Of a stretch of 64,000 nucleotides of DNA, positions 32,849-41,895 are shown one piece after another (position 1 is the first letter of the stretch; each line of letters opens with the position of its first letter). Source of the DNA: Salinarchaeum sp. Harcht-Bsk1 (GTDB lineage Archaea; Halobacteriota; Halobacteria; Halobacteriales; Salinarchaeaceae); assembly GCF_000403645.1 (NCBI RefSeq), contig NC_021313.1:2995014-3059013 (forward strand). Reading direction: 5' to 3'. The notes beneath the pieces were generated by a model. It worked only from the letters and a program-made list of their open reading frames with translations. It was not told where the DNA came from and searched no databases. A program made the translations under genes and the position numbers.

Positions 32849-33592
32849 TCAATCGAGACGCTTGGCCGCAGTTTCGTGCCCTCGACGCTTCGCACTCCCC
32901 GTCGCCATGGCAACGGACACTGCGAAGAGGACCAGCACGAGTGCCGCAGCACCAGCGGCGTCGTGGGCACTGGCACCCAGTGCAACGGGGTACTCTGGCT
33001 CGACTGGGAGAGCGGTGTGATGGGGATGGTCGCCGAGCACGGGCACGAAGTAGTCGACGACGAGGTTGGTACCGTACCACAGGACCGCGACCGCGATCGC
33101 TCGCGGCGGGAAGTCGCCGATCCGGTGCAGGACGAACGCCTGGACGACCATGGCGAGGTGGCTCCAGAACAGGAACTGCCACATCGGCGGCGAGACCGGG
33201 AACTCCGCACGAAACGTGAGTAGGACGAATGGCGTCCACGCACCGAGGACGATATTCCCGACGAAGGCGAGTGCGATCAGCCACTGTCTGTTCCGTCCGA
33301 GTTTCCAGCTCGCGACGGCGGCGGCGAACAGCAGCGTCGCCATCGGGCTGTCCGGCAGAAACGGCCACATCGGCGTCGGCGTCTCGCCGAACTGCGCGCG
33401 ATAGTACCAGAAGCCGAAGGCCGTTCCAAGCAGGTTCGTCACGACGACCGCCCACGCCAGTCGGAGCCCCAGGTTCTCGAGGCGCTCGGGAACCGGCGCG
33501 AGATACCACGGGAGTGAGGCGCGCTCGGGGAGGCCGTCGCTACTCGTGAGCGTGCGGAGCCGTGATCCCGTCGCCGCCTCGGAGCTACGCAT
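32849..33592 (-). CDS. DUF1405 family membrane protein
   Basis: A 247-residue integral membrane protein starting at ATG 33592, with six or seven hydrophobic segments. The pattern LPWYLAPVPERLENLGLRLAW, NLLGTAFGFWYYRAQFGETP, MWPFLPDSPMATLLFA and WKLGRNRQWLIALAF is the DUF1405 (YpjA-like) signature; each piece is quoted separately. Another in-frame start lies 27 bp further upstream, but the conserved part begins later. The function is unknown. It is convergent with the TrmB gene. Confidence 0.82.
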   Translation of the reverse strand: MRSSEAATGSRLRTLTSSDGLPERASLPWYLAPVPERLENLGLRLAWAVVVTNLLGTAFGFWYYRAQFGETPTPMWPFLPDSPMATLLFAAAVASWKLGRNRQWLIALAFVGNIVLGAWTPFVLLTFRAEFPVSPPMWQFLFWSHLAMVVQAFVLHRIGDFPPRAIAVAVLWYGTNLVVDYFVPVLGDHPHHTALPVEPEYPVALGASAHDAAGAAALVLVLFAVSVAMATGSAKRRGHETAAKRLD

Positions 33593-33743
33593 CACCTTCG
33601 ACCAACGATGGACGGGCAAAAACGGTAGCGGTCCGTGCGTCGTGAGCGGCGTCCCATCCCTCGCACTCCCCCACGTGAACCGAGTCGGTACGGTCCGATT
33701 TCCGGAGAATAAGGTCGCGTTGTTCGAAACAACGATTGCCCGG

Positions 33744-33750
33744 GTTTATC
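33744..33750 (+). promoter_or_regulatory. TATA box of the halocyanin gene
   Basis: GTTTATC lies 25 bp before ATG 33776 and supports that start over an in-frame codon 18 bp earlier, which would fall inside the promoter spacer. Confidence 0.6.
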
Positions 33751-33775
33751 GAGGTATTTGCCGAATAGACGGTCC

Positions 33776-34486
33776 ATGGAGCATCCATCCCGTCGACGGT
33801 TCCTGTACGGTAGTGCACTCGCGATCGGCGTCGGCGTCTCCGGGTGCGTCGGTGGCGACGACGACGGAAACGACACCGAGGAAGACGGTGGTGCGGACGC
33901 GACGGACGGTGGGATGGAGGACGGCGAGGACGGCGACGGTGCGAACATGACGGACGGTGACGAGGAGACCGATGGCGGAGGCGAGACGGATGACGGCGAC
34001 GAAACCGACGGCGGGAACGAGACCACCGACGGAGACGACGAAACCGACGGGGACGGCGAGACCGGCGGCGCGCCGTCGATCGAGGACTACCCCGTCGTCG
34101 AAGAGTGGCTGACGGAGACGGAACTCGGCGGGGCCGACGACTCGTGGGACGGCACGCTCGCAGACGAGACCGGCACCGACACCGTGACGGTCGCCGTCGG
34201 CGCGGACGGGAACGGCGGCTCGTTCGCCTACGGGCCGTCGGCCGTCGCGATTTCGGTGGGGACGACGGTCGAGTGGGACTGGACGGGCGAGGGGAATCCC
34301 CACAACGTCGAAGCACTCCCAGCGGAGCAACTCGGGGAATCCGACTTCGAGTTCAGTTCCGGGGAGGCGACGGGTGGCTCCGGGGTCCAGTACACTCGGG
34401 CCTTCGAAGAGACTGGCGTGGCGCTCTATCACTGTGAGCCCCACTTCTCGCTCGGGATGAAGGGCGCGATCGTCGTCGTCGAGTAA
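33776..34486 (+). CDS. Halocyanin-like blue copper lipoprotein
   Basis: A secreted, membrane-anchored electron carrier of 236 residues. The N-terminus carries a twin-arginine signal ([19 protein letters not shown]) whose lipobox ends SGC, so it is predicted to be Tat-exported and lipid-anchored. Residues about 25-100 are an extreme Asp/Gly/Glu/Thr linker. The C-terminal cupredoxin domain carries the copper ligands: His in GNPHNVE and Cys, His and Met in [13 protein letters not shown]. It probably transfers electrons at the outer face of the membrane. It is monocistronic, with DUF1405 divergent. Confidence 0.93.
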   Translation: MEHPSRRRFLYGSALAIGVGVSGCVGGDDDGNDTEEDGGADATDGGMEDGEDGDGANMTDGDEETDGGGETDDGDETDGGNETTDGDDETDGDGETGGAPSIEDYPVVEEWLTETELGGADDSWDGTLADETGTDTVTVAVGADGNGGSFAYGPSAVAISVGTTVEWDWTGEGNPHNVEALPAEQLGESDFEFSSGEATGGSGVQYTRAFEETGVALYHCEPHFSLGMKGAIVVVE

Positions 34487-34581
34487 CGCCGCCGAGGCAC
34501 CCACTCGGCGCCCGTCCGGACGTCGACGCACGTTCGCACACAAAGGACACCAGTAAGTGCCTCCGATCCCTATCCGTTCGC

Positions 34582-35490
34582 ATGTCGTCAGAGACCGATC
34601 TGGAGGAACTCAAGCGCGGGACGGAACTCGTGAAGCGCGGGTTCGCCCGGATGCAGAAGGGCGGCGTCATCATGGACGTCGTGAATCGCGAGCAGGCCCG
34701 CATCGCCGAGGACGTCGGTGCAGTCGCGGTCATGTCCCTGGAGGCGGTACCAGCGGACATTCGCAAGCGCGGCGGCGTCGCACGAATGGCGGATCCTGCC
34801 GACGTCGAGGCGATCATCGACGAAGTCTCGATTCCGGTGATGGGCAAGTCCCGCATCGGCCACCGCAAGGAGGCTGAGATCCTCCAGGCCACCGGCGTCG
34901 ACATGATCGACGAGTCGGAAGTGCTCACGCCCGCCGACGACGCGTACCACATCGACAAGCGCGACTTCGACGCGCCGTTCGTCTGTGGCGCGCGGAACCT
35001 CGGCGAAGCGCTTCGCCGCATCGACGAGGGCGCGGCGATGATCCGCACCAAGGGCGAGGCCGGCACCGGGGACGTGAATCAGGCCGTCCACCACCAGCGC
35101 CAGATCAAGGGCGCCATCCGCCAGCTCGAGGGCGCGACTCACCAGGAGCGCGAGGCCTGGGCCCGGGAGAACGAAGCCCCCGCGGAACTCGTCCACGAGA
35201 CTGCGGAGCTCGGCCGTCTCCCAGTCGTCAACTTCGCCGCCGGTGGCATCGCGACGCCCGCCGACGCCGCGCTCATGATGCATCACGAGTGCGACGGCAT
35301 CTTCGTCGGTTCCGGCATCTTCGGTGCGGAGGACCCCGAGGCGATGGGCACGGCAGTCGTCGACGCCGTCAACAACTGGGACGACCCCGAGAAACTCGCG
35401 GAGATCTCCTCGAACATCGGCTCGGGTATGAAGGGCGACGCGAACGCCGACCTCCCCGAGGAAGAGAAGCTGCAGGGCCGCGGCGTCTAA
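34582..35490 (+). CDS. pdxS: Pyridoxal 5'-phosphate synthase, lyase subunit PdxS
   Basis: PdxS assembles PLP from ribose 5-phosphate, glyceraldehyde 3-phosphate and ammonia supplied by PdxT. The 302-residue TIM-barrel protein has [17 protein letters not shown], the active-site lysines in [15 protein letters not shown] and [12 protein letters not shown], and [18 protein letters not shown]. These are near-canonical. PdxT is not in the window. It is transcribed alone, convergent with the dehydratase gene. Confidence 0.97.
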   Translation: MSSETDLEELKRGTELVKRGFARMQKGGVIMDVVNREQARIAEDVGAVAVMSLEAVPADIRKRGGVARMADPADVEAIIDEVSIPVMGKSRIGHRKEAEILQATGVDMIDESEVLTPADDAYHIDKRDFDAPFVCGARNLGEALRRIDEGAAMIRTKGEAGTGDVNQAVHHQRQIKGAIRQLEGATHQEREAWARENEAPAELVHETAELGRLPVVNFAAGGIATPADAALMMHHECDGIFVGSGIFGAEDPEAMGTAVVDAVNNWDDPEKLAEISSNIGSGMKGDANADLPEEEKLQGRGV

Positions 35491-35535
35491 TCGGGCTACG
35501 GTTCTCCTTCTCTCGATCGCGGTTTCCCGAGCGAG

Positions 35536-36705
35536 TCACCACTCGGCGACGCTGCCGTCCTCGTGGGTCCAGACCGGGTTGTGCCAGTCCACATCCTGCT
35601 CGGCCATCTCCTGGACGTGGTCCTCGTCGATTTCGATGCCGAGTCCGGGACCGTCCGGCAGCGTCACGTAGCCGTCATCGTACTCGAACACCGCGGGATC
35701 TGCGAGGTAGTCGAGGACGTCGCTCGTCTCGTTGTAGTGGATGTCGAGGCTCTGCTCCTGGATGAGTGCGTTCGGGGCGACGGCGTCGACCTGCACGCAG
35801 GAGGCGAGCGCGATCGGTCCGAGCGGGCAGTGTGGCGCGAGCGCCACGTCGTAAGCTGCTGCCATATCGGCGATCTTCTTGCACTCCGTGATCCCACCGG
35901 CGTGAGAGAGGTCGGGCTGGATCACGTCGACGTGTCCGTCCTCGAACAACTGCTTGCAGTCCCACCGCGAGTACAGGCGCTCCCCGGTCGCGATGGGAGT
36001 CGTCGTGTGCTGGGCGATCTCCCCGAGGCCGTCGAGGTGTTCGGGGAGGACCGGCTCCTCGACGAAGAAGGGTTCGTGGGGTTCGAGCGCCTCGACGAGC
36101 CGTTTCGCCATCGGCTTCGAGACGCGGCCGTGGAAGTCGACGCCGACGTCGACCTCGGGCCCGACGCGATTCCGCACCGCCTCCAGCCTGTTCTCGGCTG
36201 CTCTGACCGCTGCCGGCGTATCGATGCGCCGGAGTTCCGAGGTGGCGTTCATCTTGAGCGCGGTGAATCCGGCGTCGACCTGTTCGGCTGCTGCGTCCCC
36301 GACGGCAGCGGGTCGGTCGCCGCCGATCCACTGGTAGACGCGGATCCGATCGCGCACGGCACCGCCGAGGAGTTCGTACGCCGGTGCGTCGAACTGCTTG
36401 CCTTTGACGTCCCAGAGTGCCTGATCGATGCCAGCGATCGCGCTCATCAGCACCGGCCCGCCGCGATAGAAGCCGCCGCGATACATGCGCTGCCAGTGGT
36501 GCTCGATTCGATCGGGGTCCTCGCCGAGCAGGTACCCGTCGAGCAGTTCCTCGACCGCTGCCCGAACCGTCTTCGAGCGCCCCTCGACGACTGGTTCACC
36601 CCACCCGACGCGTCCGTCGCTGGTTTCGAGTTTGAGGAAGCACCAGCGCGGCGGCACCTCGTAGAGTTCGTAGTCCGTGATCGTCTGCGTCACTGCTCGA
36701 TGCAC
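35536..36705 (-). CDS. dgoD: Galactonate/gluconate-type dehydratase (DgoD-like, enolase superfamily)
   Basis: The enzyme removes water from an aldonate to give a 2-keto-3-deoxy sugar acid. The 389-residue protein follows E. coli DgoD closely by motif: PPRWCFLKLETSDGRVGWGEP, YRGGFYRGGPVLMSAIAGID, VDFHGRVSKPMAKRL, the metal-binding VEEPV and TGERLYSR, QPDLSHAGGITE and LAPHCPLGPIAL with the catalytic His. In haloarchaea related proteins are annotated as gluconate dehydratase, so gluconate, galactonate or both are possible substrates. The position next to the sugar importer and KDG kinase supports an Entner-Doudoroff role. A GTG at 36693 is an alternative start. Confidence 0.88.
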   Translation of the reverse strand: MHRAVTQTITDYELYEVPPRWCFLKLETSDGRVGWGEPVVEGRSKTVRAAVEELLDGYLLGEDPDRIEHHWQRMYRGGFYRGGPVLMSAIAGIDQALWDVKGKQFDAPAYELLGGAVRDRIRVYQWIGGDRPAAVGDAAAEQVDAGFTALKMNATSELRRIDTPAAVRAAENRLEAVRNRVGPEVDVGVDFHGRVSKPMAKRLVEALEPHEPFFVEEPVLPEHLDGLGEIAQHTTTPIATGERLYSRWDCKQLFEDGHVDVIQPDLSHAGGITECKKIADMAAAYDVALAPHCPLGPIALASCVQVDAVAPNALIQEQSLDIHYNETSDVLDYLADPAVFEYDDGYVTLPDGPGLGIEIDEDHVQEMAEQDVDWHNPVWTHEDGSVAEW

Positions 36706-36773
36706 GGACCCCCGGGTGCATCAACCCACCGTCGAAGGTCGCTCGGTCGTACGCGTTTCCCTCCCCGGCTTCA

Positions 36774-36780
36774 CTTATAT
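36774..36780 (-). promoter_or_regulatory. dgoD: TATA box for the dehydratase gene
   Basis: ATATAAG on the minus strand, about 70 bp before the dehydratase ATG, implies a leader of roughly 40-50 nt, unlike the mostly leaderless genes nearby. Confidence 0.5.
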
Positions 36781-37002
36781 GTCAGAGGGGGAAAGATGTG
36801 GAGCTGAACCGGCCCGGGGATAGGAACCTCCTACCGATGTCACCGTGACCGATGCTCGACCGACGGACGCACGATGCGGCCTCTGACACGCTTATTCGCG
36901 CGTGTGGGCTTCTTGTCCGCCGGGTACGACCGTTGACCGTCCGGTCGTTTCCGCCGAACTGGAACTACCACCTCCTATGTCAAATACATACTATGCGCCT
37001 CC

Positions 37003-37019
37003 GTTAATATCGTATTAAC
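37003..37019. promoter_or_regulatory. Perfect 7+7 bp dyad before the sugar importer operon (candidate operator)
   Basis: GTTAATA (37003-37009) and TATTAAC (37013-37019) are exact inverted repeats with a TCG spacer. The site directly precedes the likely TATA (CTATATT, about 37020-37028), placing it over the BRE region, where a repressor or activator could act. The ATG is 60 bp downstream. It does not match the TACT-N7/8-GAGTA TrmB motif that I recall from Halobacterium. Confidence 0.6.
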
Positions 37020-37078
37020 TCTATATTGAAATAATACTAATACGTGTGCCTTCTTTTTCCATACGTGAGTCACTACCA

Positions 37079-38407
37079 ATGACCAACAGTACGGAGTCAG
37101 GACTCGGCCGTCGGGAGTACATGCGCGGCGCAGCAGCCGCGGGAGCCGCAGGCACGACACTTTTCGCGGGCTGCCTCACTGGTGACGACGGCGGTGGCGA
37201 TGGAGTGGAAGGCGTTCCGGACGAGCCAGCGGAGGACGAGACGTTCGAAATCGTCCACTGGTGGACCGCTGGTGGGGAAGAGGAGGCACTCAACGCGCTG
37301 ATCGACTCCTACACAGAAGCATACGGTTACTCCGGTAGCGACATCAACAACAATCCGGCGCCGGGCGGTGCTGGTTCCGCAATCGACACGGCAATCCAGA
37401 CGCGGGTCATCGACGAAGATCCGCCGAGCACGTTCCAGATCTGGCCGGGTGGATCGCTGACGCCGTACACGGACGCGGACGCGCTGAACGCCATCAACGA
37501 CGTCTGGACGGACGAGATGGAGAGTAGCTACCTCGACGGCGTCATCGACACCGCACAGGACGGCGACGATTTCGTCGCCGTCCCACTGAACATTCACCGC
37601 CTGAATCAGGTGTTCTACAACGTCGAGGTGGCCGAGGACGTCGGCGTCGACCTCGGTGGGCTCTCCTCGCCCGAAGACCTGCTGGACGCGATGGCCAGCG
37701 CCGACGAAGCGGGCTACATCGGGATGGCCCAGCAGACTGGCTCGGTCTGGTCGACGCTGCAGCTCTGGGAGATGGTGTTCCTGGGCCAGCACGGCGCGGA
37801 CACCTACCGCGACGTGCTGGACGGGAACGTCGGCGACTACGAATCGCAGATCCAGGAGTCCCTCCAACTCATCGTGGACTACCGGGAGTACTTCACGCCG
37901 AACGCCAGCTCCGTCACCTGGGACGAAGCGAACCAGGACGTGATCAGCGGCGACGCGTTGCTCATCCACCAGGGCGACTGGGCCGCTGGACAGTACGCCG
38001 CGGCGGAGGGCTTCGACTACGGTTCCGGGTGGGACTACGCCACCGTTCCCGGCACGTCGGACGTGTACTCGATCGTCATGGACTCGTTCGTGATGCCCGA
38101 TCCGAATCCGTCGCCGACGATGACGAAGCAGTGGCTGCGTCACTGCGGTTCGGTGGAGGGGCAGATCGCGTTCAACACCCGAAAAGGGTCCATCCCGCCG
38201 CGAACCGACGTCTCGATGGACGAGTTCCCTCCGTTCCTGCAGGACCAGTCGTCCGATTTCGGCGATTCCAGCGAACAGATCCCGACGATCGCCCACGGGA
38301 GCGGGACCGATCCGGACAGCAAGAGTACCTTCGAGCAGATCTTCTCGGGGTTCCTCGAGAACTGGAACGCGTCAGAGACGGCCGGCCAGATCGTCGATCA
38401 AATCTGA
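37079..38407 (+). CDS. Sugar ABC transporter substrate-binding lipoprotein
   Basis: A 442-residue extracellular binding protein of the carbohydrate (CUT1) type. A twin-arginine signal (GRREYMRGAAAAGAAG) ends in the lipobox FAGC near residue 28, followed by an acidic linker. The mature part begins EIVHWWTAGGEEEALNALID and contains AVPLNIHRLNQVFYNVEVAE, the glucose-type binding protein pattern, and LIHQGDWAAGQY. A second ATG-like start 33 bp upstream is less likely because the signal is optimally placed from 37079. It heads a four-gene importer operon. Confidence 0.93.
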   Translation: MTNSTESGLGRREYMRGAAAAGAAGTTLFAGCLTGDDGGGDGVEGVPDEPAEDETFEIVHWWTAGGEEEALNALIDSYTEAYGYSGSDINNNPAPGGAGSAIDTAIQTRVIDEDPPSTFQIWPGGSLTPYTDADALNAINDVWTDEMESSYLDGVIDTAQDGDDFVAVPLNIHRLNQVFYNVEVAEDVGVDLGGLSSPEDLLDAMASADEAGYIGMAQQTGSVWSTLQLWEMVFLGQHGADTYRDVLDGNVGDYESQIQESLQLIVDYREYFTPNASSVTWDEANQDVISGDALLIHQGDWAAGQYAAAEGFDYGSGWDYATVPGTSDVYSIVMDSFVMPDPNPSPTMTKQWLRHCGSVEGQIAFNTRKGSIPPRTDVSMDEFPPFLQDQSSDFGDSSEQIPTIAHGSGTDPDSKSTFEQIFSGFLENWNASETAGQIVDQI

Positions 38408-38416
38408 TTGTCCGGC

Positions 38417-39475
38417 ATGGTACGTCGGACAATCAGTCGGCTGCTGACGTTCGTTCGGGGGTGCGCCGCTCGTCTTCCCGTGCCGTCCCGGCAGACTCCC
38501 GACAGCGACGCCGCGGTAGCGACGGACGGTGGCGTCTCCGAGCGGCCGGAGAGCCCCGGACGAACGCTGCGCCAGCAGGAATGGGTGCGCGCACTTCCGT
38601 TCTGGCTTCCCCCGTTCCTGCTCGTATCGCTGTTCGTCTACGGGGCGATCACGTGGAACTTCGTGATCTCGCTGACCGACTGGCGAGGGCTCGGGGATCC
38701 CTCCTACGAGGGCCTGGACTTCGAGTTCTACGTCACGTTCTTCGATCGCGTCGTCGACGGTCTCCTGAACGGCGGAACGATCGAGAGCCAGGCGTTTCGG
38801 AACACGATCGTCCTCCTGGTCGTCTTCACGGTGGCCTCACTGATCCTCGGACTGCTGCTCGCGATCCTCATCGATCGCGGCATCCGTCTCGAGAACGGGT
38901 TCCGGACGATCTATCTGCTGCCGATGTCGCTGTCGTTCGTCGTCACCGCGATCCTCTGGCGGTGGATGTACCGGAACAACGGTGGCGTGATCAACAGTTC
39001 GCTCGAAGCGATCGGTCTCGACGCACTCACGCGCGTGTGGCTCGGCGACCCCGCGACCAAACTCTTCGCCATCATCTTCGCACTCACCTGGCAGTTCAGC
39101 GGGTACTGTATGGTCGTGTACCTCGCGGGGCTCCGGGCGATCCCCGACGAGCACTACGAGGCAGCACGCGTCGACGGTGCGTCGACGATCAAGATGTACT
39201 GGCGCGTCATCCTTCCACAGCTACGCGCCTCCACGACGAGCGCCGCCGTCGTCCTGATGGTGTTCGGACTCAAGGCGTTCGACTTCATCTTCGTGATCTT
39301 CCGCGGCGCGAACCCCGGACCGTCCGCGGACATCATGCCGATCTTCATGTATCGCCTCGCGTTCGGGCAACGACAGTGGGCGTACGGCTCGACTGTCGCG
39401 ACGGTGCTCTTCCTGATGGCGCTGGGCATCATCGCACCCTACCTGTACGTCCAGTACCGACGAGGTGATCTCTGA
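38417..39475 (+). CDS. Sugar ABC transporter permease 1
   Basis: A 352-residue CUT1-type inner membrane permease. About 60 hydrophilic residues precede the first helix (LPPFLLVSLFVYGAI). Six hydrophobic segments are visible. The cytoplasmic EAA loop EAARVDGASTIKMYWRVILP contacts the ATPase. It starts 9 bp after the binding-protein stop and overlaps the second permease by one base in a TGATG (39474-39478). Confidence 0.92.
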   Translation: MVRRTISRLLTFVRGCAARLPVPSRQTPDSDAAVATDGGVSERPESPGRTLRQQEWVRALPFWLPPFLLVSLFVYGAITWNFVISLTDWRGLGDPSYEGLDFEFYVTFFDRVVDGLLNGGTIESQAFRNTIVLLVVFTVASLILGLLLAILIDRGIRLENGFRTIYLLPMSLSFVVTAILWRWMYRNNGGVINSSLEAIGLDALTRVWLGDPATKLFAIIFALTWQFSGYCMVVYLAGLRAIPDEHYEAARVDGASTIKMYWRVILPQLRASTTSAAVVLMVFGLKAFDFIFVIFRGANPGPSADIMPIFMYRLAFGQRQWAYGSTVATVLFLMALGIIAPYLYVQYRRGDL

Positions 39476-40458
39476 TGGCAGGTGGTGTCCCCACGCCGCC
39501 GACCGACGACACCGACCAGTCCGAGGGCGAGGTTACGGAATCGCGTCGACCGTCCGAGCGTCTGGCCGAAGGCCTGCCGCTCGCGCCGGGCAGGATCGTG
39601 CTCTACCTGGCGTTGCTCGCCGGCCTCGTCTTCTACCTGATTCCACTGCACTCGGGTCTCATGACGGCGATCAGTCAGGGGATCAGTGGCGTCCCGTACG
39701 CTCCGCCGGGCCTGGACGAGTTCACGCTCGATAACTGGGGAACGGCCTACGAGTCGGTCAGGCCAGGGCTGATCAACAGCTTCCTGTTCGTGCTCCCGGC
39801 GACGGTTCTGTCCGCCACCTTCGGGAGTCTCGCAGCGTTCGGGCTAACGAAACTCTCCTGGCGTGGGCAGATCGGCATTCTCATGCTCTTCGTCGCGGGC
39901 GTGTTCATCCCCTACCAGTCGGTGCTCGTACCGCTCCGCCTGTTCTGGGGGCAGATGGCGCTGGCTGGATCGCTCGAACTCCTGGGGGACTCGTTGATCC
40001 CGCCACTGTCCTCGGGCGCCTACTGGCTCGCGAACCACTCCGATCTGATCGAACTGACGATCACGCACACGGCGTACGGCATTCCGATCTGTACGGTGTT
40101 GTTCCGTGGGTACTACCTCACGATCGATACCGACATGATCGAAGCCGCGCAGGTAGATGGCGCGTCGATGTTCACCGTCTATCGACGCATCATTCTGCCG
40201 CTCTCGAAGCCGATGTTCGCGGTCACGATGATCTACCAGTTCACGAATATCTGGAACGACCTCCTCTTCGCGTTGATTCTCGTCACGGACTCGGAGCAAC
40301 AGGTCGCGACCCAACAGCTACAGCAGCTATTCGGGTCCATGACGACGAACTTCCCGGTCGTCATCGCCGCGGCGTTCGTCGTCGCGACGCCGACCGTCAT
40401 CATCTACGTCCTCTTCGGCAAGCAGTTCGCCGAAGGGATCACCGGTTCCTCGGGGTAA
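39475..40458 (+). CDS. Sugar ABC transporter permease 2
   Basis: A 327-residue partner permease with six hydrophobic segments. The EAA loop is EAAQVDGASMFTVYRRIILP, and TNIWNDLLFALILVT near the C-terminus is the MalG/GlcU-type signature. A hydrophilic acidic N-terminal tail of about 35 residues precedes helix 1. The start codon overlaps the stop of permease 1, so translation is coupled. The ATPase gene follows after 60 bp containing a 21-codon mini-ORF. Confidence 0.92.
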   Translation: MAGGVPTPPTDDTDQSEGEVTESRRPSERLAEGLPLAPGRIVLYLALLAGLVFYLIPLHSGLMTAISQGISGVPYAPPGLDEFTLDNWGTAYESVRPGLINSFLFVLPATVLSATFGSLAAFGLTKLSWRGQIGILMLFVAGVFIPYQSVLVPLRLFWGQMALAGSLELLGDSLIPPLSSGAYWLANHSDLIELTITHTAYGIPICTVLFRGYYLTIDTDMIEAAQVDGASMFTVYRRIILPLSKPMFAVTMIYQFTNIWNDLLFALILVTDSEQQVATQQLQQLFGSMTTNFPVVIAAAFVVATPTVIIYVLFGKQFAEGITGSSG

Positions 40459-40460
40459 CA

Positions 40461-40526
40461 ATGAAACGACGAATCCACACGATCGATCGGAATCGCTCGA
40501 CGCTCACGGTGATCACCCGTGGCTGA
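40461..40526 (+). CDS. 21-residue mini-ORF between permease and ATPase genes
   Basis: ATG 40461, three bases after the permease 2 stop, opens a basic peptide MKRRIHTIDRNRSTLTVITR plus G that ends at TGA 40524-40526, eight bases into the ATPase gene, which starts at GTG 40519. It may only carry ribosomes from permease to ATPase (coupling). I see no evidence of a stable product. Confidence 0.3.
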   Translation: MKRRIHTIDRNRSTLTVITRG

Positions 40527-41868
40527 GGTCACGCTCGACTCCGTCACGAAGGTCTTCCAGGACGGAGACGATCAGGTCGTCGCCGTCGACGACGTGTCTC
40601 TTTCCATCGACGACGGAGAGTTTCTCGTCCTCGTCGGCCCGTCGGGCTGTGGGAAGTCCACGACGCTTCGCATGATCGCTGGACTCGAGACGGTCACGTC
40701 CGGCACGATCACGATCGGGGACGACGTCGTCAATCACGTGCCTGCCCAGCACCGGGACATCGCGATGGTGTTCCAGTCCTACGCGCTCTATCCCCACATG
40801 ACGGTGCGGGAGAACATGGCGTTCGGGCTGGAGGAGTCGACGACGCTCGAGCGCGACGTCATCGATCGCCGAGTCGAGGAATCGGCCCACATGATGGGGA
40901 TCGACGAGCTGTTGAATCGAAAGCCCGCGGACCTTTCCGGCGGGCAACAACAGCGCGTCGCACTCGGTCGAGCGATCGTCCGTGATCCGGAGGTGTTCCT
41001 CATGGACGAACCGCTCTCGAATCTCGACGCCAAACTGCGTGCCCAGATGCGCACGGAGCTACAGCGTCTGCAGGACGAACTCGGAACCACCACGATCTAC
41101 GTCACGCACGATCAGACGGAAGCGATGACGATGGGTGACCGGATCGCCATCCTCGATGGCGGCGTCCTCCAGCAGATCGGCACGCCGCTGGAGTGCTACC
41201 ACCGACCGAACAACCAGTTCGTCGCCGGATTCATCGGCGAACCGCCGATGAACTTCCTGAACGTGGACCACGAGGACGGCACGCTGGTGAACGAGAACGT
41301 CGAGTATTCGCTACCGGCGGACGTCGAGGAGTCGCTCGAACCGGGTGCGGAGTACGTCCTCGGCATCCGCCCGGAAGACATCGAACTCCAGATCGGTGGC
41401 GACGGTGGCGACCACCTTCTCGAGGCGACCGTCGACGTCGTGGAACCGACCGGCGACGAGAACGTGGTCTACCTGGCGCTGGACGAGGCTGCAATGGGTG
41501 AGGATTCGGATCGGCAAATCGCCGTGGGCGTCGGGGACGAGGAACCGAGTGCAGGAGGATCGCCCACAGGCTCCAGCCAGTCGGGGCTCCTCGGTCGGCT
41601 GGGTTCGCTCGTTCGCGGACTCGGCTCCCGCGGTCGATCGTCGGCTGCAGCCACGAGTCCGGATTCCGAGGGGGATACGGCAGACGCCATCGAAGCTGGG
41701 GATTCGTCCCGCCTCACCGCGACCGTCGGTGGAATGGAACAGTACGAAAGTGGCCAGGCCGTCACTGCGTACCTCCCGCCGGAAGCCATCCACGTCTTCG
41801 ATGCAGCTAGCTCGGCGGCCGTCCACAATCGCAGACTCGACGAGGTCGACCGCGCTCCGAACGCCTGA
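40519..41868 (+). CDS. Sugar ABC transporter ATP-binding protein (MalK/UgpC type) with insertion in the C-terminal domain
   Basis: A 449-residue ATPase starting at GTG 40519. Walker A is GPSGCGKST, then Q-loop FQSYALYPHMTVRENMAFGL, signature LSGGQQQRVALGRAI, Walker B VFLMDEPLSNLDAKLR and the H-loop THDQTEA. The regulatory TOBE region (FIGEPPMNFLNV onward, GIRPEDIEL) is interrupted by about 75 extra residues (about 325-400) containing a basic amphipathic LLGRLGSLVRGLGSRGR patch flanked by Ser/Gly/acidic sequence. Usual family length is 370-390. It energises the two preceding permeases. Confidence 0.93.
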   Translation: MAEVTLDSVTKVFQDGDDQVVAVDDVSLSIDDGEFLVLVGPSGCGKSTTLRMIAGLETVTSGTITIGDDVVNHVPAQHRDIAMVFQSYALYPHMTVRENMAFGLEESTTLERDVIDRRVEESAHMMGIDELLNRKPADLSGGQQQRVALGRAIVRDPEVFLMDEPLSNLDAKLRAQMRTELQRLQDELGTTTIYVTHDQTEAMTMGDRIAILDGGVLQQIGTPLECYHRPNNQFVAGFIGEPPMNFLNVDHEDGTLVNENVEYSLPADVEESLEPGAEYVLGIRPEDIELQIGGDGGDHLLEATVDVVEPTGDENVVYLALDEAAMGEDSDRQIAVGVGDEEPSAGGSPTGSSQSGLLGRLGSLVRGLGSRGRSSAAATSPDSEGDTADAIEAGDSSRLTATVGGMEQYESGQAVTAYLPPEAIHVFDAASSAAVHNRRLDEVDRAPNA

Positions 41869-41895
41869 CTCGCTCCATTTCCGCCCTGCATCCGG

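Larger units (their letters stand above)
36706..37078. other. Regulatory gap between dehydratase and sugar ABC operon
   Basis: This 373-bp divergent gap has no gene that I can support. The segment 36975-37050 is strikingly AT-rich for this genome and carries the 17-bp dyad at 37003-37019, followed by CTCTATATTGAAATAATA, the likely TATA of the importer operon. The dehydratase promoter is at 36774-36780. The middle (36800-36970) shows nothing I can name. Confidence 0.6.
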
